A stretch of 64,000 bases of DNA from Shewanella sp. OMA3-2. GTDB lineage: Bacteria; Pseudomonadota; Gammaproteobacteria; Enterobacterales; Shewanellaceae. A model generated the notes under the pieces. It did not search any database, was not told the DNA's origin, and was given only the letters and a program-made list of their open reading frames with translations. Made by a program: the position numbers and the translations under genes. Where the stretch lies: assembly GCF_021513195.1 (NCBI RefSeq), contig NZ_CP090974.1, positions 3,608,001-3,672,000 on the forward strand, read 5' to 3'. The first letter of the stretch is position 1. Each line of letters opens with the position of its first letter. Below are positions 55,355 to 64,000 of this stretch, one piece after another.

Positions 55355-55853
55355 CCTCCGGTAATAAGTCATTCTGGCTAATTCCATAATACGCCGCTGT
55401 TTGACCACATACATAAAACTTCACCTGATATTTGTTCAGCTCAGCAATTAAAGGTTGATTGGCGTTAGGAGTATTTTTATGAGTTTGCTGATACATCGCA
55501 TTGTTGGTCATATCCATAGCAGCCTTACCATGTACCACCAAAGCTAGCTCAATATCCTCAGGTTTAACCCCTGCAGCCACATGCATATTAATAAATCGAG
55601 CCAAAGTATCAATCTGTCTATTTACTTCACCAGCATTAGCCGCCGAGCCGACATCAAAAGCGACTTTAAATTTCATATTTTGGGGGATAGTTAATTGGCT
55701 ATCAACCTCTGCAACTTTTCCAAAGTCTTTAATAACAACACCAGGTTTAAATGCTGCTAACCCTGAATTCGCATAACTTATTTGGCTAAATGACATCAGC
55801 ATTAAAAATACTAGGCTAATTACTATTTTCACGGCATTAGATAGTTGATACAT
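55281..55853 (-). CDS. Exported DsrE-family protein
   Basis: The 190-residue protein has a signal peptide (IVISLVFLMLMSFSQISYANS, split around residue 20) and a DsrE/DsrF-like domain: KFKVAFDVG, ELALVVHGKAAMDM, and the conserved Cys in FYVCGQTAAYYGI. DsrE-like domains take part in sulfur transfer; the periplasmic forms are poorly understood. It is convergent and overlapping with the binding-protein gene, and divergent from a GNAT gene 85 bases away. Confidence 0.85.
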   Translation of the reverse strand: MYQLSNAVKIVISLVFLMLMSFSQISYANSGLAAFKPGVVIKDFGKVAEVDSQLTIPQNMKFKVAFDVGSAANAGEVNRQIDTLARFINMHVAAGVKPEDIELALVVHGKAAMDMTNNAMYQQTHKNTPNANQPLIAELNKYQVKFYVCGQTAAYYGISQNDLLPEVKLALSALTAHAVLAQQGYSMNPF

Positions 55854-55937
55854 AATGTTTCCTTCATGAGTAAGAGTTGTTCATCGGTTATCATCACAGA
55901 TATACTCACTGCTGCTTATTTGATTAACAGAGTTATC

Positions 55938-56441
55938 ATGAAAATACGACAAATTACCGTCAAAGATTGGCCTGCTATTATGGCTATTCAGGCTAGTTGT
56001 TACCATGACATTAATCCTGAGTCATTGGAAGTCATGCAAAGTAAATGGCAGAGGTCACCACAAAGCTGTTTGGTATTAGAGCACCATAATCAAATTGTTG
56101 CTTATATACTTTGCCACCCTTGGCTAAAGGGCGATGCACCTAAATTAAATACTATCTTAACGGTAGTAAATGACACCCAATCACTTTATATTCATGACAT
56201 GGCGGTGTCACCCGCAGCACAAGGTTTAGGCATAGCGAAGCAACTCGTTAACCACATTATCCTTACATCAGTTGAGTTAGGGTTTTTCGGTATTGGTTTG
56301 GTGGCGATTCAAGGCGCGGGCGAGTTTTGGCAGCGTTTTGGCTTTAAGCCTTTGACTGATATTAGCCCAACATTATTAACATCTTTAGCAAGTTATAATC
56401 ATGATGCTTGCTATTTGTTCCTTGAAACTCAAAGTGAATAG
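55938..56441 (+). CDS. GNAT-family N-acetyltransferase
   Basis: The protein (167 residues from the chosen start) has the GNAT fold: MKIRQITVKDWPAIMAIQ at the N-terminus, LYIHDMAVSPAAQGLGIAKQL (acetyl-CoA-binding motif QGLGIA), and GAGEFWQRFGFKPL near the C-terminus. The substrate is unknown. The start at 55938 fits the family; the longer frame to 55845 would add an untypical N-terminus overlapping the DsrE promoter. Confidence 0.87.
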   Translation: MKIRQITVKDWPAIMAIQASCYHDINPESLEVMQSKWQRSPQSCLVLEHHNQIVAYILCHPWLKGDAPKLNTILTVVNDTQSLYIHDMAVSPAAQGLGIAKQLVNHIILTSVELGFFGIGLVAIQGAGEFWQRFGFKPLTDISPTLLTSLASYNHDACYLFLETQSE

Positions 56442-56685
56442 TCACTAGCATTTTGGATTTGAGTCATATTTATTGCCCGTTCCCGTAAATCGTATTGGTT
56501 ATACGCTAATGAACGTGGGACAATTAAACATTCAGCAAGATGCGATCATTTAAAGCTTATTTGTTGCCTTTGCAGCATGACCTCAAAGAGCGATACAAGC
56601 TAGATGACCTTCTGGCAAATTTATGCATTCTCGGTGCAGTATATTTTATTTTTATAAGCGACATATGATCGCATGAGGATTGTGA

Positions 56686-56937
56686 ATGGCACGCCAAGTG
56701 ATTTATACCTTTAAAGGCAAAACCAAAACGATTGCCTTTAGCTACGACAAACACCACGACCTTTACGAAGCAGCTGCTGAAGCTGAAGGGATCGATTTGA
56801 CGGGCTTTCTGGCAATGGAACAACAAGTGGCTTTAACCTCTAAAAAAGGCGCCAAAGCAGAAAAAGAATTCCGTCAAACAGAATTTGCACGTTTTGGTTT
56901 TACTAGTATTAAATTTGTTCGTGAAGATGAAGTATAA
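56686..56937 (+). CDS. DUF2960 small protein
   Basis: This 83-residue protein (MARQVIYTFKGKTKTIAFSY, then HHDLYEAAAEAEGIDLTGFLAME) matches DUF2960, a family restricted mainly to marine gammaproteobacteria. It is soluble and has no known function. It lies 14 bases upstream of an RDD-family gene, so the two probably form an operon. Confidence 0.82.
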   Translation: MARQVIYTFKGKTKTIAFSYDKHHDLYEAAAEAEGIDLTGFLAMEQQVALTSKKGAKAEKEFRQTEFARFGFTSIKFVREDEV

Positions 56938-56951
56938 GAAGGCTAATTGAT

Positions 56952-57461
56952 ATGTTAAATGCAGAACACGCCAATTTTCCCCGTGCAAGTTTTATACGCC
57001 GTTTAGGCGCAATGATTTATGACGCCTTGCTTGCTGTTGCGGTATATATGATTGCCGGAGCGATTGGTTTTGGGGTTTTCTATGGCTTATCTAGCACAGG
57101 AATAATGTCATTAGGTGGTTATGAGCATATATCAGACACGCTAAATAACACCCCTGTTTATCAAGGTATTTACCAGTTATGGCTCGCTTTATGTGTGGGT
57201 GGCTTTTATGCATTATTTTGGAGTAAAGGCGGCCAAACCCTTGGCATGAGAGCATGGCGCTTAAAGGTTCAGCATCCTAATGGTCAAAACCTCAGTTTTA
57301 TTACTGCTTGTGCCCGTGTCATCTGGTCAATATTAGGACTAGGCAACCTATTTGTTTTATTAAATAGCGACAAATTAGCCCTACAAGATAAGATGACTCG
57401 CTCTGAAATAGTCGTATTATCAGTTGAAGCAAATCAGATGCGCAACTGGCATGGTGCTTAA
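56952..57461 (+). CDS. RDD-family membrane protein
   Basis: The 169-residue protein has three or four membrane helices and the RDD signature: FIRRLGAMIYDALLAVAVY near the N-terminus, then SKGGQTLGMRAWRLKV and the basic QDKMTRSEIV end. RDD proteins are small inner-membrane proteins, some acting as ion antiporters; the role here is unknown. A UUCG-loop terminator follows. Confidence 0.87.
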   Translation: MLNAEHANFPRASFIRRLGAMIYDALLAVAVYMIAGAIGFGVFYGLSSTGIMSLGGYEHISDTLNNTPVYQGIYQLWLALCVGGFYALFWSKGGQTLGMRAWRLKVQHPNGQNLSFITACARVIWSILGLGNLFVLLNSDKLALQDKMTRSEIVVLSVEANQMRNWHGA

Positions 57462-57501
57462 GCCTATCCTGATCTAACGTTAAGTTTACCTGCATTATAA
57501 A

Positions 57502-57523
57502 ATACGCGCTTCGGCGCGTTTTT
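57502..57523 (+). terminator. Terminator with UUCG tetraloop after the RDD gene
   Basis: ACGCGC-TTCG-GCGCGT forms an extra-stable cUUCGg hairpin followed by five T. Confidence 0.88.
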
Positions 57524-57696
57524 GCTTTTTACGCTGACTGTTATTTTCATTGTATTTAGCCCAGTGATACTGCCTAAAGCATCTCAAATTATAATAAATC
57601 ACAGCTCGAAATAATAAGAATGGATATTAACAATAACAAATTGCCCATTAGCTTTTCAACGCTGAATACTGCGACCTAACCATAAGGATATATCAA

Positions 57697-58392
57697 ATGA
57701 GGACAATAGGATTAATTGGCGGCATGAGTTGGGAAAGTACTCAAAGCTATTATCAAGTGATTAATCAGTCGATTAAGCAAAGGTTAGGTGGACTTCATTC
57801 AGCAAAAGTGATTATTTATAGTGTTGATTTTGCTGAAATTGCAGCATTACAAACTCAAGGAGACTGGCAAGGTGCCGGAAGAATGCTCGCTGACGCAGCC
57901 CATAAACTAGCACTTATTGGCGCGGATGCCATTGTAGTGTGCACCAATACCATGCATAAAGTCGCCCCGCAAATTGAGGCGAGTATTAATATACCACTGC
58001 TGCATATTAGCGACGCTACCGGTCAAAAATTAGCCGACAACAAGGTCGTTAAAGTGGGCTTATTGGGGACTCAATTTACTATGGAGCAAGATTTTTATAA
58101 AACACGTTTAACCCAAAACTTCCCTATCGAACTTATTACACCGAATCAGCAAGACAGAGAAACAATTCATCGCATTATTTATCAAGAATTGTGTTTGGGT
58201 AAAACACTGTCCGGCTCTCGAAAAGAGTATCTGGATATTATCGATAAATTAGCACAGCAAGGGGCGCAAGCAATTATTCTAGGCTGTACAGAAATAGGCT
58301 TACTGGTTAAACAAACGGATACCTCAATACCGCTTTACGATACAGCCCAGATCCATGCTGAAGCAGCTGTTGAATTTATGCTGAGCAAATAG
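57697..58392 (+). CDS. Aspartate/glutamate racemase-family protein
   Basis: The 231-residue enzyme belongs to the cofactor-independent Asp/Glu racemase family. Both catalytic cysteines are in place: VVCTNTMHK in the first half and LGCTEIGLLV in the second. The N-terminal GLIGGMSWESTQSYYQ is typical of the aspartate racemase (YgeA-like) branch. The substrate could be aspartate, glutamate or another amino acid. It is transcribed alone and is convergent with lptG. Confidence 0.9.
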   Translation: MRTIGLIGGMSWESTQSYYQVINQSIKQRLGGLHSAKVIIYSVDFAEIAALQTQGDWQGAGRMLADAAHKLALIGADAIVVCTNTMHKVAPQIEASINIPLLHISDATGQKLADNKVVKVGLLGTQFTMEQDFYKTRLTQNFPIELITPNQQDRETIHRIIYQELCLGKTLSGSRKEYLDIIDKLAQQGAQAIILGCTEIGLLVKQTDTSIPLYDTAQIHAEAAVEFMLSK

Positions 58393-58470
58393 CGCGATAG
58401 AGAGCAAACACGCCATTATACTATTTGGCTTTCATAACGTACTTTAATCTGTTGCATTAACCTAAGCAAA

Positions 58471-58500
58471 AACAAAAAGGCCACATTAAGTGGCCTTTCA
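58471..58500. terminator. Bidirectional terminator between racemase gene and lptG
   Basis: AAAGGCCAC pairs with GTGGCCTTT around ATTAA. A-rich sequence before and T residues after let it work for the plus-strand racemase gene and the minus-strand lptFG operon. Confidence 0.8.
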
Positions 58501-58502
58501 TT

Positions 58503-58550
58503 TATACCCAAACACTAGCTTAAATCTATACCCAAACACTAGCTTAAATC
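58503..58550. repeat. Perfect tandem duplication, 2 x 24 bp
   Basis: A 24-bp unit starting TATACCCAAACACTAG is repeated exactly head to tail, just downstream of the lptG stop codon and before the terminator hairpin. Confidence 0.92.
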
Positions 58551-58561
58551 ATCGGTTAATA

Positions 58562-59620
58562 CTATTTTCTAATATAATAAAAAGCCAAACTGGTAAATAG
58601 AATACTTGGGGTTACGGCGCCAACCACTGCGGGAAGATCATATACCATACTCATAGGACCAAATATTTGGTTGCTGATGTAAAAACTAAATCCAGCCACC
58701 ACACCAAGCAAGACTCTTGCCCCCATAGTAACCGTTCTAAGTGGTCCAAATACAAATGACAATGCCACTAACATCATTACAGCAACTGTTATGGGTTGCA
58801 TTATTTTACGCCATAGCGCTAACTCATACCGGCTCGGATCTTGTTGATTAACTTCTAAATATTCTAAATATCCCAGTAAACCTTGAATCGATAACGCTTC
58901 GGGCTTAACCGATACCACGCCCAACTTGTCTGGTGTTAACGTTGAACGCCATTGCTCTGTCGGTGTTTCGATTAACTCAATTCTATCATCTGATAAGTGA
59001 GTGGTGGTTACCCCAGTTAATTGCCATTCATCTTGTTTAAAATCTGCATGTTTAGCTTGAGTAAGCTGTACTAGCTTTGACTGCGCATCAAATTTGTATA
59101 AGGTAATATTATTAAGCTTATTGATATCTTGCACTTCACCAATATTGACAAACAAATCGCCATCTTTTGCCCAAATACCGCGATTAGATTTAATTAAACT
59201 GCCACCGGATATTTTAGTTGCCTGAAGTTCCTTGGCTGATTGCTCTGCTACGGGCGCGCCCCACTCGCCTAAAGCCATGACCATTATCATTAAGGGAATA
59301 GCCGTTTTCATTGCCGACAAGGTGATTTGTAAACGTGACATGCCTGAAGCTTGCATGACCACCAGCTCAGAATTAGACGCTAGCATCCCCATACCAATTA
59401 GCGCACCAAGCAATACCGCCATCGGGAAAAACATTTCAATATCACGCGGCACTAAATAGAGTACATAAACTCCGGCATCCATCATGGTATAACTACCACG
59501 CCCAACCAGTCTGAGCTGATCAACCCACTTAATAATGCCTGATAGGCCAGTTAACACTAACAAACACAGTGCCGAGGTACTCAAAATTATCCGTGAGATA
59601 TATAAATCAATTATATTCAT
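58562..59620 (-). CDS. lptG: LPS export permease LptG
   Basis: LptG pairs with LptF and the LptB ATPase to pull lipopolysaccharide from the inner membrane to the Lpt bridge. The 352-residue protein has six membrane helices with a periplasmic beta-jellyroll domain between helices 3 and 4 (about residues 130-260, including SNRGIWAKDGDLFVNIG). The N-terminal IDLYISRIILSTSALCLLVL and SELVVMQASGMSRLQI are typical of the family. It overlaps lptF by 4 bases. Confidence 0.96.
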   Translation of the reverse strand: MNIIDLYISRIILSTSALCLLVLTGLSGIIKWVDQLRLVGRGSYTMMDAGVYVLYLVPRDIEMFFPMAVLLGALIGMGMLASNSELVVMQASGMSRLQITLSAMKTAIPLMIMVMALGEWGAPVAEQSAKELQATKISGGSLIKSNRGIWAKDGDLFVNIGEVQDINKLNNITLYKFDAQSKLVQLTQAKHADFKQDEWQLTGVTTTHLSDDRIELIETPTEQWRSTLTPDKLGVVSVKPEALSIQGLLGYLEYLEVNQQDPSRYELALWRKIMQPITVAVMMLVALSFVFGPLRTVTMGARVLLGVVAGFSFYISNQIFGPMSMVYDLPAVVGAVTPSILFTSLAFYYIRK

Positions 59621-60732
59621 GCGCTCACCTGCTTATTGCGTTTAAACAGGCTCAAAAATCTGACACTTGCCGGCCTTTCTTTACCAAGTAATAACACCCC
59701 CATCACCAGGGCGCAGCCATGTATCCACCACATACCTAAATACAATGGAATAACTTCATCTTGTAAGGCTTTACGTCCTGCAACCATTAAACCAAAATAG
59801 CCTAGGTACAATAAAATAGCCGGGAACATTTTAGCAAACTTACCTTGGCGGACATTCACCCTTGCCAACGGAACCGCAATCAAGGTTAATAATGGAATAG
59901 ATAATGGAATAGCCAAGCGCCATTGAAACTCAGCAACGGCCTCAGGCCCTGTCGCGGTTAATAACTCATTAATTGGCATAGCAGAAAGCTTGCGGCTACG
60001 CTCATCCACCTCTTGCTCTTTAATTTCCATTTTATAGCCGCCAAACTCAATGATTTGATAATTCATTGCATTAGGGCTGCCCTGATAACGTAAACCACTT
60101 TCAAGCTTTAACTGCTGGCTACCAAACTCATCCTCAATCACTTTACCTTGCTGCGCCACCACAATATTAGTGAGCCCTTTTTCATCGCCAACCTCAGGCA
60201 ACTGGGCAACAAAGACCTTACCTAACTGATTATCTTTACTGATAGTTTCCACAAACAACACGGCACGGCCATTAGGACTTGTTTGAAAACGTCCTTGGGT
60301 TAATGCAGCAAGACCAGCCTCAGATTGTGCTTGTTCAAGCACTTGGTTTTGCCTTTCTTCTGCCCAGGGAGAAACATAGATAGCCAAATAAGCGGTAAAT
60401 ATCATATTAAATACCGCTAAAATCAGCGTAACCCTGGTGACATACCACTCACTGACACCCACGCCATGCAATACCACCATTTCATTTTCGGCATACATTC
60501 GGCCATGGGCGAGTAATATTCCCAAGAAGAAACTTAAAGGCAGAATGAGAACGGTTAGTTGAGGTAAATTTAACCCCAATAATGTCAACACTAAAGAGGC
60601 GGGGAATTCGCCGTCAGACGCATCCCCAAGAACGCGAACAAATTGTTGGCTAATAAAAATAGTTAACAGCACTGTCAGTACGGCTAATTGTGCTTTTAAA
60701 ACTTCACCAATCAAGTATCTAAATACAATCAC
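59617..60732 (-). CDS. lptF: LPS export permease LptF
   Basis: LptF is the partner permease of LptG in the LptB2FG transporter. The 371 residues start MIVFRYLIGEVLKAQLAVLT, with six helices around a periplasmic jellyroll domain, the coupling-helix motif ENEMVVLHGVGVSEW, and the C-terminal IPLSIPLLTLIAVPLARVN. The operon is divergent from pepA, as in E. coli and other gammaproteobacteria. Confidence 0.96.
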   Translation of the reverse strand: MIVFRYLIGEVLKAQLAVLTVLLTIFISQQFVRVLGDASDGEFPASLVLTLLGLNLPQLTVLILPLSFFLGILLAHGRMYAENEMVVLHGVGVSEWYVTRVTLILAVFNMIFTAYLAIYVSPWAEERQNQVLEQAQSEAGLAALTQGRFQTSPNGRAVLFVETISKDNQLGKVFVAQLPEVGDEKGLTNIVVAQQGKVIEDEFGSQQLKLESGLRYQGSPNAMNYQIIEFGGYKMEIKEQEVDERSRKLSAMPINELLTATGPEAVAEFQWRLAIPLSIPLLTLIAVPLARVNVRQGKFAKMFPAILLYLGYFGLMVAGRKALQDEVIPLYLGMWWIHGCALVMGVLLLGKERPASVRFLSLFKRNKQVSA

Positions 60733-61006
60733 AAATAGGTTCCAAGGGCTAAACGTATCTTTTTACTGGAATCAGAGGTACTTTCATGTAAACTGTTTAC
60801 TTTTAGCAGTTTTGATAGTTTTCTGACCAGCTCGTAAGGTGCTACACAGCTAGGATTCAGGCAAATTAAGTCGGTATTTTTATAACGCTTATTTTGTCTA
60901 TGTACCAGTAGCTTATCACCTTTAATTTGATCTGTGGCCTTTAAGCCTTAATATGAACATTATCTTATAAATATAAAAATTTGTCTTTAAGAATCTAGGA
61001 GTGCTC

Positions 61007-62515
61007 ATGGAGTTTAGCGTAAAGAGTGGTAGCCCCGAAAAACAACGTTCAGCATGTATTGTTGTAGGTGTATACGAACCTCGCCGTCTATCAGGCATTG
61101 CTGAGCAGTTAGATAAAATTAGTGAAGGTTACATTAGTAACCTTCTTCGTCGTGGCGACCTTGAAGGTAAGCCAGGACAAATGTTATTACTTCACCATGT
61201 CCCGAACGTGTTAAGTGAGCGAGTATTATTAGTTGGTTGTGGCAAAGAGCGCGAGTTAGACGAGCGCCAATACAAACAAATCATCACTAAAACCATTAAT
61301 ACCTTAAACGAAACAGGCTCAATGGAAGCGGTATGCTTTTTAACTGAACTGCACGTTAAAGGTCGTGATACCTACTGGAAAGTACGCCAAGCAGTAGAAA
61401 CCACGCAAGCCAGCTTATATAGCTTCGATGCGCTTAAAACCCGTAAAGGCGAGACTCGTCGCCCACTGCGTAAAATGGTCTTTAATGTGCCTACACGCAA
61501 AGAACTTACTATAGGCGAGCGTGCCGTAGAACATGGTATGGCGGTGTCTGCAGGTATGCATTTGTGTCGTGACGTGGCAAATATGCCACCTAACATCTGT
61601 AATCCAGCTTACCTAGCATCGCAAGCCCGTCAAATGGCTGAAACCTATGAAACCTTAAAGGTATCAACGGTTGGCGAAGAGCAAATGGCTAAGTTAGGTA
61701 TGAATTCATACTTAGCGGTCGGCCGTGCCAGCGCCAATGAATCCATTATGACCATTATGGAATATCAAGGCGCGGTAGATAGCACTCAAAAACCAATTGT
61801 ACTTGTTGGCAAAGGCTTAACCTTTGACTCAGGCGGTATTTCATTAAAGCCAGGCGAAGCTATGGACGAAATGAAGTACGACATGGGCGGCGCTGCTGGA
61901 GTTATTGGCGCCATGAAAGCACTGTGTGAAATGAAGTTACCAATTAATGTGATTGGTGTACTAGCTGGCTGTGAAAACATGGTTTCAGGTAGTGCATATC
62001 GTCCAGGCGATATTCTTACCACAATGTCAGGCCAAACGGTTGAAGTATTAAACACCGATGCTGAAGGTCGCTTAGTATTATGTGACGTATTAACTTATGT
62101 TGAACGTTTTGACCCTGAATTAGTAATTGATACCGCCACCCTAACGGGTGCCTGTGTTGTTGCATTGGGTAAACATGCTTCAGGTTTATTCAGCTCACAT
62201 AACCCACTTGCACATGAGATGTTAAATGCGGGTGAGCAAAGTGGTGACCGCGCATGGCGCATGCCACTTTGGGATGAGTATCAAGACTTACTAGACAGTC
62301 CTTTTGCTGATATGACTAACTTAGGTGGTCGTCCAGCGGGCGCGATATCTGCTGCGTGTTTCTTATCGCGCTTTACCAAAAAATACAATTGGGCACATTT
62401 AGATGTGGCCGGTACAGCTTGGAACAGCGGCGCAAATAAAGGCTCAACAGGTCGTCCAGTACCGATTTTGACTCAGTTCTTGATTAACCGCTCAGGTATT
62501 GATATCAACGAATAA
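61007..62515 (+). CDS. pepA: Leucyl aminopeptidase PepA
   Basis: PepA is a hexameric M17 aminopeptidase that in E. coli also binds DNA (cer recombination, carAB repression). The protein (502 residues from the chosen start) has the metal motifs [26 protein letters not shown] and [12 protein letters not shown]. The start at 61007 (MEFSVKSGS) has AGGAG six bases upstream; the GTG at 61001 overlaps that site. It is followed by a terminator, then holC and valS. Confidence 0.97.
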   Translation: MEFSVKSGSPEKQRSACIVVGVYEPRRLSGIAEQLDKISEGYISNLLRRGDLEGKPGQMLLLHHVPNVLSERVLLVGCGKERELDERQYKQIITKTINTLNETGSMEAVCFLTELHVKGRDTYWKVRQAVETTQASLYSFDALKTRKGETRRPLRKMVFNVPTRKELTIGERAVEHGMAVSAGMHLCRDVANMPPNICNPAYLASQARQMAETYETLKVSTVGEEQMAKLGMNSYLAVGRASANESIMTIMEYQGAVDSTQKPIVLVGKGLTFDSGGISLKPGEAMDEMKYDMGGAAGVIGAMKALCEMKLPINVIGVLAGCENMVSGSAYRPGDILTTMSGQTVEVLNTDAEGRLVLCDVLTYVERFDPELVIDTATLTGACVVALGKHASGLFSSHNPLAHEMLNAGEQSGDRAWRMPLWDEYQDLLDSPFADMTNLGGRPAGAISAACFLSRFTKKYNWAHLDVAGTAWNSGANKGSTGRPVPILTQFLINRSGIDINE

Positions 62516-62542
62516 GTTAGCTTGTAAATCGATAAATATTAG

Positions 62543-62573
62543 AAAGGTGAAGAAGCAATTCTTCACCTTTTTT
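62543..62573 (+). terminator. pepA terminator with GCAA tetraloop
   Basis: AAAGGTGAAGAA pairs with TTCTTCACCTTT around a GCAA (GNRA) loop, followed by T residues. The 12-bp perfect stem begins 28 bases after the stop codon. Confidence 0.92.
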
Positions 62574-62664
62574 GTTATCAACACCATAGCGTTTACCCAT
62601 TAACCTAGATAACATTTTAGTGTAAACTCACCACTATCTTAACCTCTGCAAACAGCATCGACTT

Positions 62665-63114
62665 ATGACTCAAGCATTGTTTTATTTAATGCCAGAAAAT
62701 AGCCAGCAAACAACTGCTTTAGATGCGCTTCATTTAGCTGCTTGCAGGTTAGCTGAGCAACAATATAGGCAACAAAAACAGGTCTATATTCATTGCCAAG
62801 ACAGACAACAAGCGTACGCGATTGATGAATTATTGTGGCAATTTGAGCCAAGCAGTTTTGTGCCCCATAATTTGAAAGGTGAAGGCCCAGTGACGGGTTC
62901 ACCGGTTGAAATTGGTTTTGATACCCTAGGGCCCAATAAAAGTCGTCAAGTTCTGATTAATCTTGCAGACCAAGCCCCCCAATTTGCGGTAAACTTACCG
63001 TATATTATCGATTTTGTGGCTAATGATGACACACTAAAAAGCATAGCAAGAAAACGCTATCGTGATTATCAAACGCTTGGGTGCCAAGTGACTACCCAAA
63101 CATTAGCTGAATAA
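62665..63114 (+). CDS. holC: DNA polymerase III chi subunit
   Basis: HolC (chi) links the clamp loader to single-strand-binding protein at the replication fork. The 149-residue protein has the family blocks ALHLAACRLAEQQYRQQKQVYIHC (shown here in part), QAYAIDELLWQFEPSSFVPHNL and PQFAVNLPYIIDFVA. It lies 32 bases upstream of valS, the usual pepA-holC-valS order. Confidence 0.94.
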   Translation: MTQALFYLMPENSQQTTALDALHLAACRLAEQQYRQQKQVYIHCQDRQQAYAIDELLWQFEPSSFVPHNLKGEGPVTGSPVEIGFDTLGPNKSRQVLINLADQAPQFAVNLPYIIDFVANDDTLKSIARKRYRDYQTLGCQVTTQTLAE

Positions 63115-63146
63115 ACACTAAATTTAGATTGAGATAAAACGCCCCC

Positions 63147-64000
63147 ATGGAAAAAACATACGATCCTAAGTCTATCGAACAAGCGCTTTACCAAAATTGG
63201 GAAGAGCAAGGTTACTTCAAGCCACACGGTGATGAATCACAAGGCAATTACTGCATCATGATCCCACCACCTAATGTGACAGGTAGCCTGCACATGGGTC
63301 ATGCATTCCAAGACACCATTATGGATACCTTGACCCGCTACCAACGTATGAAAGGTAAAAATACCCTCTGGCAAGTGGGCACTGACCACGCCGGTATTGC
63401 TACCCAAATGCTGGTTGAGCGTAAACTTGAAGCAGAAGAAGGTAAAACCCGTCACGACCTAGGCCGTGATGCTTTTATCGACAAAGTATGGGACTGGAAA
63501 GAACAGTCGGGCGGCACGATCACCAAACAACTTCGCCGCATGGGCGCATCGGTTGATTGGGATCGCGAACGTTTCACCATGGATGAGGGTTTATCTAAAG
63601 CCGTTCAAGAAGTGTTTGTGCGCCTGTACGACGATGAACTGATTTACCGCGGTAAACGCCTAGTAAACTGGGATCCAAAGCTTCACACTGCTATTTCTGA
63701 TTTGGAAGTAGAAAACAAAGAAAAACAAGGCCATATGTGGCACTTCCGCTATCCATTGGCAGAAGGCGCATTAACAGCCGACGGTAAAGATTACCTCGAA
63801 GTCGCCACTACACGCCCTGAAACCATGTTAGGTGACAGCGCTGTAGCCGTGCATCCAGATGACGAACGTTATCAGTCATTGATCGGTAAGTTTATTCACC
63901 TGCCTATCGTTAATCGTTTAATTCCGATTGTGGCCGACGACTATGTTGACATGGCATTTGGTACAGGTTGTGTGAAAATCACCCCAGCCCATGACTTTAA
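63147..64000 (+). CDS. valS: Valyl-tRNA synthetase, N-terminal part (runs off window)
   Basis: ValS charges tRNA-Val. The open frame from the ATG at 63147 ([18 protein letters not shown]) continues to the window edge, 284 codons. The class I signature is seen as [18 protein letters not shown] (HIGH-type HMGH), followed by [18 protein letters not shown] and the start of the editing domain ([19 protein letters not shown]). The KMSKS motif and C-terminus lie outside. Confidence 0.97.
   Translation, partial: MEKTYDPKSIEQALYQNWEEQGYFKPHGDESQGNYCIMIPPPNVTGSLHMGHAFQDTIMDTLTRYQRMKGKNTLWQVGTDHAGIATQMLVERKLEAEEGKTRHDLGRDAFIDKVWDWKEQSGGTITKQLRRMGASVDWDRERFTMDEGLSKAVQEVFVRLYDDELIYRGKRLVNWDPKLHTAISDLEVENKEKQGHMWHFRYPLAEGALTADGKDYLEVATTRPETMLGDSAVAVHPDDERYQSLIGKFIHLPIVNRLIPIVADDYVDMAFGTGCVKITPAHDF

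Overview
The window looks like a chromosomal segment of a marine gammaproteobacterium, most likely Shewanella. The evidence is gene content and order: an lptGF pair divergent from pepA-holC-valS, dnaK-dnaJ followed by fklB/dapB/carAB on one strand, paired bacterioferritins, a pentahaem NrfA nitrite reductase, and small families typical of Shewanella and Vibrio (DUF2913, DUF2960, DUF3634, DUF3833, DUF2878). This assignment comes from family recognition only; no search was run.

Left edge (1-2517): the end of an IS3-family element has cut an AAA/SMC-like ATPase gene. Then follows about 1.6 kb without large genes. It holds a 35-codon CxxC ORF, two diverged ~150-bp direct repeats, and a transcription unit on the minus strand made of a near-consensus promoter, a ~155-nt leader, a 31-codon ORF and a strong terminator. 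This is the least explained part of the window.

Housekeeping block (2518-21702): M17 aminopeptidase, pepD, dinB with a LexA box, a PaiB-like protein, a GFA-like protein, a bacterioferritin pair with complementary active-site losses, carAB (arginine/pyrimidine precursor), dapB (lysine/diaminopimelate), fklB, an M48 lipoprotein protease, a DEAD-box helicase and dnaK-dnaJ with two sigma-32-like promoters.

Membrane-lipid and nitrogen-stress block (22382-34018): two small membrane proteins; an eight-gene minus-strand cluster (NTF2-like, SDR, FAD oxidoreductase, DUF1365, cfa, DUF2878, chalcone-isomerase-like, DUF3833) of the type linked elsewhere to fatty-acid modification under singlet-oxygen stress; an nnrS-nrfA pair with an NsrR-like site in front; and a haloacid-dehalogenase-like hydrolase.

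Surface-protein locus (34537-39759): one very large secreted repeat protein (Fn3, Ig-like/cadherin-like, Calx-beta, calcium-binding repeats). It carries an internal GlyGly-CTERM-like sorting signal followed by what looks like a second signal peptide and an outer-membrane beta-barrel. Two compensating frameshifts break it.

Right part (40266-64000): a photolyase with a DUF523/DUF1722 partner, a DUF368 polyprenyl-phosphate transporter, small membrane and lipoprotein genes, two divergent M24 peptidases, rhlE, several small conserved proteins, a periplasmic binding protein overlapping a DsrE gene, an Asp/Glu racemase, lptGF, pepA, holC and the start of valS. No tRNA, rRNA, CRISPR array or prophage was seen.
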